Shown one piece after another: positions 9,086-18,317 of a stretch of 64,000 nt of DNA. The stretch spans positions 1 through 64,000 of the forward strand of contig PNKY01000011.1 of assembly GCA_013822765.1 (NCBI GenBank), given 5' to 3'. How positions within the stretch are numbered: position 1 is the first letter of the stretch; the number at the start of each line of letters is the position of its first letter. The notes below the pieces were generated by a model that saw only the letters and a list, made by a program, of their open reading frames with translations, ran no database searches and was not told the DNA's origin. The position numbers and the translations under genes are program-made. Origin of the DNA: Rhodospirillum sp. Its GTDB lineage: Bacteria; Pseudomonadota; Alphaproteobacteria; Dongiales; Dongiaceae.

Positions 9086-9850
9086 ATGATTGCAGCGGAC
9101 CTATCGGGCAAGGTAGCCGTGGTCACCGGCGGCGCGTCCGGCATCGGGCTCGCGACGGTCGAGCGCTTGGCGCGGAACGGCGCCAAGGTCGCGATCAACG
9201 ACCTCGGCGGCAATCCGCGGCTGGAGCAGGAGGTGGCGCGGCTGCGCGCCGCCGGCCATGACGCGAAAGCGTTCCCCGGCGACGTCTCGAAGCCGGACGA
9301 AGTCATCGCAATGATCGAAGCGGCGACGCGCCACTTCGGCCGCCTCGATTTCCTTGTCAACAACGCCGCGACGCCCGGCACCAAGGCGCCGATCCCGCCG
9401 AGCGACTTCGAGCGCCAGGACGAAGCATTCTGGACCAAGCTCATCTCTATCAACCAGGTCGGCCCCTATCGCTGCCTCAAGGCCGCCGCACCGCACCTGC
9501 GCGCGGCCAAGGGCGCGGTGGTCAATGTCGCCTCGACCTCGGGCCTCGGCTACGGTGGCTCGTCCTCGGTCTATGCCTCGACCAAGGCGGCGCTCATCCT
9601 GCTGACCAAGGAATGGGCGCACGCGCTCGGACCCGACGTGCGGGTCAACGCCATCGCGCCGAACGTGGTGGACGGATCGGGCTGGGAGTGTCGCTTCGAC
9701 CCCGACGACCTCGCGCGGCACGTCGCCAAGTTGCCGCTGCGCCGCGCCGGCAAGCCGGAGGATTATGCCGAGGTGATCTTCTACCTGCTCGCCGGCGCCG
9801 GCTACATCACCGGGCAGACCATCGTGGTGGATGGCGGCGGGGCTAGGTAA
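9086..9850 (+). CDS. Short-chain dehydrogenase/reductase
   Basis: A 254-residue SDR with TGGASGIG near residue 15, NNAATPG after strand 4, catalytic Ser in [16 protein letters not shown] (Tyr and Lys) and [11 protein letters not shown]. The start ATG lies two bases after the stop of the ATPase gene, so the two are probably cotranscribed. The last codons overlap the convergent 3' end of parC by 8 bp. The substrate cannot be deduced. Confidence 0.9.
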   Translation: MIAADLSGKVAVVTGGASGIGLATVERLARNGAKVAINDLGGNPRLEQEVARLRAAGHDAKAFPGDVSKPDEVIAMIEAATRHFGRLDFLVNNAATPGTKAPIPPSDFERQDEAFWTKLISINQVGPYRCLKAAAPHLRAAKGAVVNVASTSGLGYGGSSSVYASTKAALILLTKEWAHALGPDVRVNAIAPNVVDGSGWECRFDPDDLARHVAKLPLRRAGKPEDYAEVIFYLLAGAGYITGQTIVVDGGGAR

Positions 9851-12080
9851 ACTTGTTCCCGCGCGGGAAGCCCTGCGGCGGCAACCTGCCCGCCTGGGCG
9901 CGTTCGCCGATCCAGTCGCGCAGGTTGGTCTCGGTGCGCGTCTTGTCGCCGAGGCGCCAGCTGAGGCCTTCCTTCTTGGTATAGACCTTCACGTCCGAGA
10001 GCCCGCCGTCCTTGTATTTCTGCAGCATCACGCCGCGGCCGCGATTCATCTCCGGCACCTGGTCGATCGGGAACAGCAGCATCTTCCGGTTCTCGCCGAT
10101 GCAGGCGACCATGTCGCCCTCCGCCGGGGTGCAGACCTGCGCCTCGACGCCGTCCGGCAGCGACAGCACCTGCTTGCCGGAGCGGGTCTGCGCCAGCACT
10201 TCGTCCGAGTTGACGATGAAGCCGCGGCCGTCGGCCGAGGCGACCAGCAGCTTCTGCCCCGGCTTGTAGATCAGCAGCTGCACGATGTCCTGCTCGTTGC
10301 CGAGGTCGACCATCAGGCGGATCGGCTCGCCATGGCCGCGGCCGCCCGGCAGCTTGTCGACGCCGAGGGTGTAGATCTTGCCGTTGGTGCCGAGCACCAG
10401 CAGCTTGTCGGTGGTCTCGCACTTGAGCTCGAACTTGGCGCGGTCGCCTTCCTTGAACTTGATCTCAGCAGTGTCCTCGACATGGCCCTTCATGGCGCGG
10501 ATCCAGCCCTTGGCCGAGCAGATCACGGTCGCCGGCTCGCGCTCCACCAGGGATTCGATCGGGATGACGACGGCGGACGGCGCCTCGCCCAGCTCGGTGC
10601 GGCGGCGGCCCAGGTCGGTCTTCGGCCCGTAGCGCTTCTTCAGCTCGGCGATCTCGCCGGAGATCTTGTCCCACTGCTTCTCCTCGCTCTTGAGCAGTGA
10701 ACTCAGGTCCTTCTGCTCGCCGGTGAGGGTCTTGTGCTCAGTCTTGATCTCGATCTCTTCCAGCCTGCGCAACGCGCGCAGCCGCATGTTGAGGATCGCA
10801 TCCGCCTGCAGGTCGGTGAGATCCCATTTCTTCATCATCACCGCCTTCGGATCATCCTCGGTGCGGATGACGCGGATGACGGCATCGATGTTGAGATAGG
10901 CCTTGAGATAGCCTTCGAGGATCTCGAGGCGCCGGGCGATCTCGGCCAGGCGGAACCTGGTGCGGCGCTGCAGCACGTCGCGCCGGTGGTCGAGATAGGC
11001 GCGCAGCACCTCGGCCAGCGACATGACGCGCGGCACCTGGTTGGCGTCCAGCACGTTCATGTTGAGGCTGAAGCGGATCTCGAGGTCGGTGGTGCGGAAC
11101 AGCTGCTCCATCAGGTGCTCGGGATCGACGTTGCGGCTCTTCGGCACCAGCACCACGCGCACGTCGGCGGCGGATTCGTCCCGCACATCGTCCAGGAACG
11201 GCAGCTTCTTGTCGTTCAGCAGCTCCGCGATCTTCTCGATCAGCTTGCCCTTGGCGACCTGGTACGGGATCTCGGTGATGACGATCTGCCAGACCCCGCC
11301 CTTCAGATCCTCCTTGGACCAGCGCGCGCGCACGCGCAACGAGCCGCGGCCGGTCTTGTAAGCCTCGACGATGGTCTCGCGGGTTTCGCTGAGCACGCCG
11401 CCGGTCGGGAAGTCCGGCCCCTGTATGTAATTGAGCAAGGTCTCGGTGCGCGCGTTCGGCGTCTTGATCAGGTGCTGCAGCGCGTCGCAGATCTCCGCCA
11501 CGTTGTGCGGCGGAATGCTGGTCGCCATGCCGACCGCGATGCCCTGCGCGCCATTGGCCAGCAGGTTGGGAAAGGCGGCGGGGAGCACCAGCGGCTCCTG
11601 GTGCTCGCCATCGTAGGTCGGGCGGAAATCGACGGTATCCTCATCGATCCCTTCCAGCATCAAGGCGGCGGCCTCGGTGAGCTTGGCTTCGGTGTAGCGC
11701 ATCGCCGCCGCGCTATCGCCGTCGATGTTGCCGAAATTGCCCTGGCCATCGACCAGCCGGTAGCGCTGCGCGAACTCCTGCGCCATGCGCACCATGGCGT
11801 CGTAGATCGACTGGTCGCCGTGGGGGTGATACTGGCCCATGACGTCGCCAACCACGCGCGCCGATTTCTTGGCTTTGGAGCCCGGCTCCAGGTTCAGCTG
11901 CCGCATGCCGTAGAGCAGGCGCCGGTGGACGGGCTTGAGCCCGTCTCGAACATCGGGCAGCGAGCGCGCCGTGATGGTGGAGAGCGCATAGGACAGATAA
12001 CGCTCGCCCAGCGCATCCGCGAGGTTGGCAATGCGAATCTCACCCTCGGGCGGCGGAACGGGTGCAGCGGACTTGGCCAT
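9843..12080 (-). CDS. parC: DNA topoisomerase IV subunit A
   Basis: ParC is the DNA-cleaving subunit of topoisomerase IV, which decatenates daughter chromosomes with ParE. The 745 residues include [35 protein letters not shown] and the catalytic tyrosine in [11 protein letters not shown]. The short, ParC-like C-terminal domain (no full GyrA box set) separates it from GyrA. The quinolone-contact segment reads [15 protein letters not shown], with Gln at the position equivalent to GyrA Ser83. It stands alone, convergent with the SDR gene. Confidence 0.93.
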   Translation of the reverse strand: MAKSAAPVPPPEGEIRIANLADALGERYLSYALSTITARSLPDVRDGLKPVHRRLLYGMRQLNLEPGSKAKKSARVVGDVMGQYHPHGDQSIYDAMVRMAQEFAQRYRLVDGQGNFGNIDGDSAAAMRYTEAKLTEAAALMLEGIDEDTVDFRPTYDGEHQEPLVLPAAFPNLLANGAQGIAVGMATSIPPHNVAEICDALQHLIKTPNARTETLLNYIQGPDFPTGGVLSETRETIVEAYKTGRGSLRVRARWSKEDLKGGVWQIVITEIPYQVAKGKLIEKIAELLNDKKLPFLDDVRDESAADVRVVLVPKSRNVDPEHLMEQLFRTTDLEIRFSLNMNVLDANQVPRVMSLAEVLRAYLDHRRDVLQRRTRFRLAEIARRLEILEGYLKAYLNIDAVIRVIRTEDDPKAVMMKKWDLTDLQADAILNMRLRALRRLEEIEIKTEHKTLTGEQKDLSSLLKSEEKQWDKISGEIAELKKRYGPKTDLGRRRTELGEAPSAVVIPIESLVEREPATVICSAKGWIRAMKGHVEDTAEIKFKEGDRAKFELKCETTDKLLVLGTNGKIYTLGVDKLPGGRGHGEPIRLMVDLGNEQDIVQLLIYKPGQKLLVASADGRGFIVNSDEVLAQTRSGKQVLSLPDGVEAQVCTPAEGDMVACIGENRKMLLFPIDQVPEMNRGRGVMLQKYKDGGLSDVKVYTKKEGLSWRLGDKTRTETNLRDWIGERAQAGRLPPQGFPRGNKFT

Positions 12081-12161
12081 AATGCTTCCGAGTCGAAGTG
12101 ATTTGGGGCCAATGTAGGCGCGGAGGCCTGGGCGTCAAGCGTACCGAAGCCGCTCCCATCC

Positions 12162-12263
12162 CGTCATGGTAAGGCTTGGCCTTGCCATCCACGAGTTAGC
12201 GCGGGCAAGGCTGAATTGTCGCAGGCAAATTCGTGGATGCCAGTACCAAGCACTAGCATGACG
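12162..12263. repeat. 102-bp nested palindromic repeat, copy 1
   Basis: The element starts CGTCATGGTAAGGCTTGG and ends ACTAGCATGACG, with CATCCACGAGTT on the left mirrored by AATTCGTGGATG on the right. It lies between the parC start and the downstream end of the D-amino-acid dehydrogenase gene. A second copy of exactly the same length lies at 18175-18276. This copy is degenerate in its right-hand inner hairpin. Confidence 0.8.
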
Positions 12264-12279
12264 AAGGAGAAGAGCGCCT

Positions 12280-13515
12280 CTAGAACCGATCCACCGCGAA
12301 CGGCTTGAGGTCGATCTCCGGTTTGCGATCATTCACCAGATCCGCGATCAGCTTGCCTGTGATTGGACCGAGCGTAAGACCGATATGCCCGTGCCCGAAT
12401 GCGAAGAACGCGTTCTTGTGGCGGCGGCCGCGGTCGATCACCGGCTTCGAGTCCGGCATCGATGGCCGGAAGCCCATCCAGTCGCTGCGGTCGCGCTCGT
12501 CGAGTTCGGCGAACATGCGGCGGCCGTGCTTCAGCAGCACCTCGTTGCGGCCGGGGTTGGGCGGCAGCTCCAAGCCACCCAGCTCCACCGTGCCGGCAAA
12601 GCGCAAGCCGATGTCGAGCGGCGTCACGGCAAAGGAATGGTCACCGGAATAAAGGGGCATGCGCGGCTTCCTGGCGTGCGGCAGGGTCACGTGATAGCCG
12701 CGCTCGGTCTCCAGCGGCACTGTCTCCCCGAGCTTCGCGGAGAGCAGGCGCGACCAGGCGCCCGCGGTTACCACCACCGCATCGAACGGGTAGCGGCCGT
12801 TCTTGCCGATGGCGGCCTTCGGGCCGTCCGTGCCGATCTCGAAATCCTGGATCTCGTCCTGCACTACGCGGCCGCCATTGCGAGTCACGTCTTCGGCGAG
12901 GGTGCGCACCAGGCGGTAGTTGTCGAGGACGTAGGAATTCTCCGGGTAGTAGACCGCGTGCTTGTAGATCGGCTGCAGGCTCGGCTCGAACTGCTTGATC
13001 TCCTCGGCCTTCAGGATGTCGAACTTGACGCCGCGGCGCTTCTGCAGCTCCAGGTCCCACTGGTACGACTGGAACTTCGCCTCGCTCTCGAAGATGCCGA
13101 GCCAGCCGGTGTCCTGGATGATGTCGCTGCAGCCCGCCGCCTTCGCCAGCTCCTTATGCGCCGCCAGCGCCTCGACCATGAGGGAACGCAGGGCGATGGA
13201 AATCTGCTCGACCGTGGCCTCGCCGCTCGACCGCACGAAGCGCCACAGCCAGGGCGCCAGCTTTGGCAAGTACGACCAGCGGATGGCGAGTGGCCCGAGC
13301 GGATCGCTGAGATATTTCGGGACGTCCCACAGGACGCCCGGCGTCGCGACCGGAATGCAGGACTCGGTCGCGATCACGCTGGCATTGCCGAACGAGGCGC
13401 CCTCGCCCGGGCCCTTCTTGTCGACGATCGTCACCTGGTGCCCATCGCGCTGCAGCCAGAGCGCAGCCGAGCAACCGACGATGCCGGCACCGATCACCAA
13501 GATATTCTTGCCCAA
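12280..13515 (-). CDS. FAD-dependent D-amino-acid dehydrogenase (DadA-like)
   Basis: Members of this FAD oxidoreductase family deaminate D-amino acids and pass electrons to the respiratory chain. The 411-residue protein opens with the dinucleotide-binding motif GKNILVIGAGIVGCSAAL, has the family segment GPGEGASFGNASVI, and ends with the FAD-contact region FAFGHGHIGLTLGPITGKLIADL. I chose a TTG start at 13515 because GGGGGA lies just upstream, it gives the usual family length, and an upstream start would run deep into recO. It follows recO by 8 bp. A paralogue lies at 58941-60206. Confidence 0.85.
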   Translation of the reverse strand: MGKNILVIGAGIVGCSAALWLQRDGHQVTIVDKKGPGEGASFGNASVIATESCIPVATPGVLWDVPKYLSDPLGPLAIRWSYLPKLAPWLWRFVRSSGEATVEQISIALRSLMVEALAAHKELAKAAGCSDIIQDTGWLGIFESEAKFQSYQWDLELQKRRGVKFDILKAEEIKQFEPSLQPIYKHAVYYPENSYVLDNYRLVRTLAEDVTRNGGRVVQDEIQDFEIGTDGPKAAIGKNGRYPFDAVVVTAGAWSRLLSAKLGETVPLETERGYHVTLPHARKPRMPLYSGDHSFAVTPLDIGLRFAGTVELGGLELPPNPGRNEVLLKHGRRMFAELDERDRSDWMGFRPSMPDSKPVIDRGRRHKNAFFAFGHGHIGLTLGPITGKLIADLVNDRKPEIDLKPFAVDRF

Positions 13516-13523
13516 GATTCCCC

Positions 13524-14255
13524 CTAGCTCCGTCCGGTCATACGTTCGATCAATCGCGCGCGCGCCTCCGCAGCCCCCGGTTTCGGCGCGTGGGCGAAAA
13601 CATGCCGGTCCAGGAAATATCCCGTCAAGCGCAAGCCGGCGACCAGATCGTCGCGGCTGGGCCGGTTTTGTGACTCGGTCAGGAACGCGGGCAGCGGCAG
13701 CAACTTGTCCTTGTGCAGGCGGCCCGCCTCCGCCGTCACGGCGCGGCCGGTCTTGGGCGAGACAAAGGCCAGGCCCTGGGTCGCGCCGGTCAACGCGCAT
13801 TGCGCGAGGTCGAGCCCGAAGCCGAGCGAGGACAGCAGGCGCGCTTCCCAGCGCACGAACTGGGTCGGCCAATCCACCGCCTGGCGCGACAGCTGCTCGG
13901 CCAACGCGGCAAAATCGTCGAACACGTCTTCGTGCGGCTCACGCTCCGGCAGCGCGGCGTCGAGCGTCGCGCAAGCCGCGGTCAGGGCCGCGAGTCGCGC
14001 CGGGTCCACCATGCACATCGCCGCATGCGGCGCGGCGAGTTCGACCTGGAAGCGCCCGAGATGCTCGCTGAGCCGCGCGTGCCAGTGGGCGGTGATGGCG
14101 TTGCCGATCTCCACCACCGCACGCTGGCGCCGGCCGGTGCCACCCTTGACGATGCCGAGATGCCGGCCGTGCTCGCGCGTCAGCACGGTCAGGATGGCAT
14201 CGCTCTCGCCATGCCGCCGCGCCGCCAACACAAAGCCCTGATCCTGCCAATCCAT
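13524..14255 (-). CDS. recO: DNA repair protein RecO
   Basis: RecO loads RecA onto SSB-coated gaps in the RecFOR pathway. The 243 residues begin MDWQDQGFVLAARRHGESDAILTVLTREHGR, the OB-fold start typical of alphaproteobacterial RecO, followed by the helical domain (LERR-type segments) and the region ALTGATQGLAFVSPKTGRAV. In many alphaproteobacteria recO sits near era and rnc; here a solute-binding protein gene separates it from era. Confidence 0.92.
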   Translation of the reverse strand: MDWQDQGFVLAARRHGESDAILTVLTREHGRHLGIVKGGTGRRQRAVVEIGNAITAHWHARLSEHLGRFQVELAAPHAAMCMVDPARLAALTAACATLDAALPEREPHEDVFDDFAALAEQLSRQAVDWPTQFVRWEARLLSSLGFGLDLAQCALTGATQGLAFVSPKTGRAVTAEAGRLHKDKLLPLPAFLTESQNRPSRDDLVAGLRLTGYFLDRHVFAHAPKPGAAEARARLIERMTGRS

Positions 14256-14296
14256 CGGGCCAGACGCTGCCCGGTTCGCACGCTGAAATCCAGCCC

Positions 14297-15061
14297 CTAT
14301 TGGATCGGCGGCCGCACCCGCTCATAGGCGTCGGTGTTGCCGTCCGCGTCGGCGAGCGGGCGATCGAGGCCTTGGGCGAAGATCTCGTTGACAGCCCGGG
14401 CCAGGCGTTCCGCGACTGCGGTATCGAGCGAGGGCGAGCAGACGAAATAGCCCAGGGACTCCGACACCTGCATGGCCTCATCGACCGCGATCCCGGCTTC
14501 CTTCGCGGCTGCGATTCCCGACCCATATTCCGCAACAAAGGCGGAGACGCGGTCATGCGCCAGCAGGACCGCCAACTGATTGGTATCGGTCACCCGCGTG
14601 GCGGCAATGTCCAGCGCGATCAAGGTCGCATCGCCGAAGGTATCGCGCTGCACCGCGATCTCGCGATGCTTCAGATCGTCAGCGGATCTCGGCGGATCCG
14701 CCGCGCCGGCGACCACGAAGGCGCTGATGACCATGCGCCTGGTCGGCGCAATCCAGCGATAGTGCGATTCGCGCGCGGGGGTCCGCGCCACGAAGGGATG
14801 GCACAGGCCATCCCCGGCCGCGACGTCGCGCAGGGCGCGCACATAGGGGACCGGATCGACGTTCAGGAGCGGAACCTCGGCCCGCGCCGCCACGAGGCGC
14901 GACAGCTCAACCCAATAGCCGGTGAGCTTGCCGCCTTCCCACCGCACCGAGGGCGGAGACCGCCCGACCAGTACGGTGATGCCGGCGTCGGCCAGGGCAC
15001 CGGACGGAAGGGGAAGCGCGCCCAACATCAGCATACAGGTTGCCGCCAATCTGAAAATCAT
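14297..15061 (-). CDS. Periplasmic amino-acid-type solute-binding protein
   Basis: The 254-residue product from the ATG at 15061 begins with a signal peptide (MIFRLAATCMLMLGALPLPSGALA) and resembles family-3 extracellular solute-binding proteins: ITVLVGRSPPSVRWEGGKLTGYWVEL, then LKHREIAVQRDTFGD and LAVLLAHDRVSAFVAEYGSG. No permease or ATPase gene is nearby, so it is an orphan and may be a sensor or have another role. It lies between era and recO on the same strand. The assignment is to the fold class only. Confidence 0.7.
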   Translation of the reverse strand: MIFRLAATCMLMLGALPLPSGALADAGITVLVGRSPPSVRWEGGKLTGYWVELSRLVAARAEVPLLNVDPVPYVRALRDVAAGDGLCHPFVARTPARESHYRWIAPTRRMVISAFVVAGAADPPRSADDLKHREIAVQRDTFGDATLIALDIAATRVTDTNQLAVLLAHDRVSAFVAEYGSGIAAAKEAGIAVDEAMQVSESLGYFVCSPSLDTAVAERLARAVNEIFAQGLDRPLADADGNTDAYERVRPPIQ

Positions 15062-15155
15062 CGTCTCAAGGCCCCTCCCGCGCAGCAATGCGCGGTTCAG
15101 CCGACAATGACGCCATCATGGTTAACTGAACGCTAAGCGCGGAGGGCGCAAACGG

Positions 15156-16061
15156 CTAGCTTTCGAAATCCAGCCCCATCTCGCGGTAGCGCTCCGGGTC
15201 TTCCTGCCAGTTCTCGCGCACCTTCACGAACAGGAAGAGGTGCACTTTGCGCTCCAGCATCTCGATGAGCTCGGCCTGCGCCGCCTCGCGCACCTGCTTG
15301 ATGCGGCTGCCGCCCTTGCCGAGCACGATGGCCTTCTGGTTGTCGCGCACCACATAGACGACTTGCGAAACCTTGGCGCTGCCGTCCTTGAACTCCTCCC
15401 AGGCCTCGGTCTCGACCGTCAGGGCGTAGGGCACTTCCTCATGCAACTGGCGGAACAGATGCTCGCGCGTGACCTCCGCCGCCAGCAGGCGCACCGGCAG
15501 GTCGGTCAGCTGGTCGTCGGGGAAATGGTGCGGCCCCTCCGGCAGGTGCGCGACCACCTCGGTCATCAGATCCTCGACGCCGTCGCCGGTCTCGGCGGAG
15601 ATCATGAAGATATGCTCGAATGGAAGGGCCGCGTTCAATTCGGCGGCCAGCTTCAAAAGGCCCTCGCGCTTGACGGCGTCCACCTTGTTGATGGCGCAAA
15701 TCGCCGTGCGCTTGTGCTTCTTGAGACCCTCGATGATGGCGCGGGTGTCGCCGTCGATCCTGTTCTTGGTGGCATCGACCAGCAGCACGATGCGGTCGGC
15801 GTCGCCCGCGCCGCTCCAGGCGGCGGCCACCATCGCGCGGTCGAGGCGCCGCTTGGGCGCGAAGATGCCGGGCGTGTCCACGAACACCGCCTGCGCCTCG
15901 CCGCGCATCGCGACGCCAAGCACGCGGCGGCGCGTGGTCTGCACCTTGGGACTGACGATCGAGACCTTCGCCCCGATCAGACGGTTGAGCAGGGTCGACT
16001 TGCCGGCATTGGGCGCGCCGATCAGCGCGACGAAGCCGCACCGCGTCTTGTCATCGCTCAC
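15156..16061 (-). CDS. era: GTPase Era
   Basis: Era binds the 3' end of 16S rRNA and checks 30S maturation. The 301-residue protein has the G1 motif GAPNAGKSTLLNRLIG, G2/G3 with TTRRRVLG and VDTPGIF, NKVD as G4, and a C-terminal KH domain with IVLGKGGSRIKQVREAAQAEL. I chose the GTG at 16061, which overlaps the rnc stop (GTGA), because translation coupling and the family N-terminus (KTRCGFVALIGAPN) both fit. Confidence 0.96.
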   Translation of the reverse strand: MSDDKTRCGFVALIGAPNAGKSTLLNRLIGAKVSIVSPKVQTTRRRVLGVAMRGEAQAVFVDTPGIFAPKRRLDRAMVAAAWSGAGDADRIVLLVDATKNRIDGDTRAIIEGLKKHKRTAICAINKVDAVKREGLLKLAAELNAALPFEHIFMISAETGDGVEDLMTEVVAHLPEGPHHFPDDQLTDLPVRLLAAEVTREHLFRQLHEEVPYALTVETEAWEEFKDGSAKVSQVVYVVRDNQKAIVLGKGGSRIKQVREAAQAELIEMLERKVHLFLFVKVRENWQEDPERYREMGLDFES

Positions 16062-16774
16062 GAGCGCAGTTCCGACATCAGAGAGGCCGCGGCGGCCTGC
16101 TCCGCCGAACGCTTGGACTTGCCGCTGGCCTGGGCGGTGCGCTTGCCGCTGACCCGGACCTCGACGGTGAAGGTCGGGTCGTGCGGCGGACCGCTCGATT
16201 CCACCACCTGATAGATCGGCAGCGGCAGGCCGGCGGCCTGCGCCCATTCCTGCAGCGCCGTCTTGGCATCCTGCGGCGGCTTGGAATCGGCGGCGACCAG
16301 CTCGGCCCAGTGGCGCTCCACGAACTGCCGCGCGGCGTCGAGCCCGGAATCGAGATAGATCGCGCCGATCACCGCTTCGCAGGCATCGGCAAGGGTGGCG
16401 GCATTGTCGCGACCGCCGCCTTCGGCTTCACCGCGCGAGAGGATGAGGTGGTTGCCGAGCTCGATCGAGCGCGCCACGTGGGCAAGGCCTTCCTGCCGCA
16501 CCAGGGCGGCAAGGCGCTTGGCCATCGCGCCTTCGTCTTCCTTGCCAAAGGTGCGATAGAGCATCTCCGCGACCACCAGCCCGAGCACGCGGTCGCCGAG
16601 GAACTCCAGCCGCTGGTTGTCCTGCCCGCCCTTCTGGCGCGGTCCCTGGCGGCCGGTACGGCGCGTCAGGGCGCTGGGGTGGGTGAGCGCCGTCCGCAAC
16701 AGGTCGGGGTCGCCGAAGCTGTGCCCCAAGACCTGCATCAATTGCTCAAGCGGCGCCTCTCCGTCTTTCGTCAT
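16058..16774 (-). CDS. rnc: Ribonuclease III
   Basis: This endonuclease cleaves double-stranded RNA and processes rRNA precursors. The 238-residue protein has the signature NQRLEFLGDRVLGLVVAE (catalytic Glu/Asp), the second acidic cluster DACEAVIGAIYLDSGLD, and a C-terminal dsRBD (DAKTALQEWAQAAG to AEQAAAASLM). It is coupled to era downstream (4-bp overlap) and begins one base after the lepB stop, so lepB-rnc-era is one operon. Confidence 0.96.
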   Translation of the reverse strand: MTKDGEAPLEQLMQVLGHSFGDPDLLRTALTHPSALTRRTGRQGPRQKGGQDNQRLEFLGDRVLGLVVAEMLYRTFGKEDEGAMAKRLAALVRQEGLAHVARSIELGNHLILSRGEAEGGGRDNAATLADACEAVIGAIYLDSGLDAARQFVERHWAELVAADSKPPQDAKTALQEWAQAAGLPLPIYQVVESSGPPHDPTFTVEVRVSGKRTAQASGKSKRSAEQAAAASLMSELRS

Positions 16775-17584
16775 TCACTCGATCACGTTCAACAATCGGT
16801 CAAAGCGCAGGGCCGTGACCCAGGTGATCGGATTGTACCACCGGAACGAACTGCCGTACGACCAGAACAGGATCTTGGCCGGACCGATCAGGTTCTCTTT
16901 GGGCACGAAGCCGACGACGCCCAGGCAATCCCGGTTGCTCGCGTCGATCGTGCCGGTATTGCACTGCTCGCCGGTTCCCATGGTCGCGCGGCTGTCGTTC
17001 GAGCCGTCACGGTTGTCGCCCATCATGAAATAATGGTCGGCCGGCACGACAAAGACCGGCGTGTTGTCGTAATTGCCGTTGTCTCCCGCGGCTTCGATGA
17101 TGCGATGCGTGACGCCACCCGGAAGGGTCTCCAGATACTGGTCTTCCCCCTCTGGCGTCGGATTGTCGGCATCGACGTAGTTCTCGATGCTCTGGCGCTC
17201 GACCATCACGTCGTTGATGTAGAGGCGGCCCTCGCGCACCTGGATGCGGTCGCCGGGCAGCCCGATCACGCGCTTGATGAAATCGGTCTCCGGCTCGCGG
17301 GTCGGGCGGAACACCACCACCTGGCCGCGGGTCGGCGCGCCTTCCCAGATCCGCCCCTCGACCGGCAGCAGCCCGCCCGGGAAGGAGAACTTGGAATAGC
17401 CAAAGGCCATCTTCGAGACGAACAGATAGTCGCCTTCGAGCAGCGTCGGCACCATGGAGCCGGACGGGATGTTGAACGGCTCATAGGCGAAGGTGCGAAT
17501 GAAGATCGCAATGACCGCCGCCCACAGCAGCGTCTTGACGATTTCCCAGAATTCGCTGAAGGCGCCAGGAGTTTTGCGTGACAT
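16775..17584 (-). CDS. lepB: Signal peptidase I
   Basis: This membrane-bound serine protease removes signal peptides from exported proteins. The 269 residues start MSRKTPGAFSEFWEIVKTLL, followed by a transmembrane helix (LLWAAVIAIFIRTF), the catalytic serine motif PSGSMVPTLLEGDYLFVSK, the catalytic lysine in DFIKRVIGLPGDRI, and FMMGDNRDGSNDSR. The ATG at 17584 gives the usual N-terminus, so I reject an upstream start. It is the first gene of lepB-rnc-era and lies 150 bp downstream of acpS. Confidence 0.95.
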   Translation of the reverse strand: MSRKTPGAFSEFWEIVKTLLWAAVIAIFIRTFAYEPFNIPSGSMVPTLLEGDYLFVSKMAFGYSKFSFPGGLLPVEGRIWEGAPTRGQVVVFRPTREPETDFIKRVIGLPGDRIQVREGRLYINDVMVERQSIENYVDADNPTPEGEDQYLETLPGGVTHRIIEAAGDNGNYDNTPVFVVPADHYFMMGDNRDGSNDSRATMGTGEQCNTGTIDASNRDCLGVVGFVPKENLIGPAKILFWSYGSSFRWYNPITWVTALRFDRLLNVIE

Positions 17585-17734
17585 GTGGACTTCTTTGTTA
17601 GACGGGACCAAACGGCGCGAGCGCCGCCTCGCCCGACCGCGGGCGATCAAGCCAGCCGGAGCCGGCAAAGTCAAGGAACTCAGCCGTCTGGTCCGATAGT
17701 CTTTTCATCTGGCTTTTCAAAAACTTGCGTCGAA

Positions 17735-18133
17735 TCAGGCGGGGTTGGCGGAGATGATCACGATGGCCTGGGCCTGTGGAAAATCGTCGGTGATGGTGAG
17801 GTCGATCTGCACCACCGTGCCCGGCGGCGTGATGGCCTGCAGCCGCTTCAGCGCGCCGCCGGTCAGCTTCAGCGTCGGCTTGCCGGACGGCAGGTTGACC
17901 ACCCCCATGTCGCGCCAGAACACGCCGGCATTGAGCCCGGTGCCGAGCGCCTTGGCGCACGCCTCCTTGGCCGCGAACCGCTTGGCGTAGGAGGCCGCGC
18001 GCTGCGCCCGCCGGTCGGACTTGGCGCGCTCCACGTCGGTGAACACCCGGGAGAGGAACCGCTCGCCGAACCGCTCGATGGATTTCTCCACCCGCCGGAT
18101 ATCGATGATGTCGTTGCCGATGCCAAGGATCAT
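17735..18133 (-). CDS. acpS: Holo-acyl-carrier-protein synthase
   Basis: AcpS transfers 4'-phosphopantetheine from CoA to acyl carrier protein for fatty-acid synthesis. The 132 residues start [23 protein letters not shown], with the Mg-binding Asp in GNDIID and the second motif [14 protein letters not shown]. The ATG at 18133 is the family start. It precedes lepB. In many related genomes pdxJ and pyrE lie between rel and acpS; here they are absent and a palindromic repeat fills the gap. Confidence 0.95.
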   Translation of the reverse strand: MILGIGNDIIDIRRVEKSIERFGERFLSRVFTDVERAKSDRRAQRAASYAKRFAAKEACAKALGTGLNAGVFWRDMGVVNLPSGKPTLKLTGGALKRLQAITPPGTVVQIDLTITDDFPQAQAIVIISANPA

Positions 18134-18174
18134 GCGGCGCGCCTGCCTTGAGACTTCACGCCGGTTCCCCACTC

Positions 18175-18276
18175 CGTCATCCCAAGGCTTGGCCTTGGGA
18201 TCCACGAGTTTGCTTGCCGCAACACGGTCTTGCCCGATGAAACTCGTGGATGGCAAGGCCAAGCCTTGCCATGACG
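18175..18276. repeat. 102-bp nested palindromic repeat, copy 2
   Basis: This copy begins CGTCATCCCAAGGCTTGG and ends AAGCCTTGCCATGACG. The left arm has its own hairpin (CCAAGG-CTT-GGCCTTGG-type), the right arm has ATGGCAAGG-CCAAG-CCTTGCCAT, and the two arms pair through ATCCACGAGTTT with AACTCGTGGAT. It has the same length and plan as the element at 12162-12263. It lies between rel and acpS and may act as a bidirectional terminator or an mRNA-stabilising structure. Confidence 0.85.
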
Positions 18277-18317
18277 AGAGAGTGAGCTGATCCGAAGGAG
18301 CTTCAACATCCGCATGA

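Noticed and set aside
12280-13872. An upstream start that would give a 530-residue D-amino-acid dehydrogenase
   Set aside because: The added residues are recO read in another frame; the TTG at 13515 has a Shine-Dalgarno and gives the family length.
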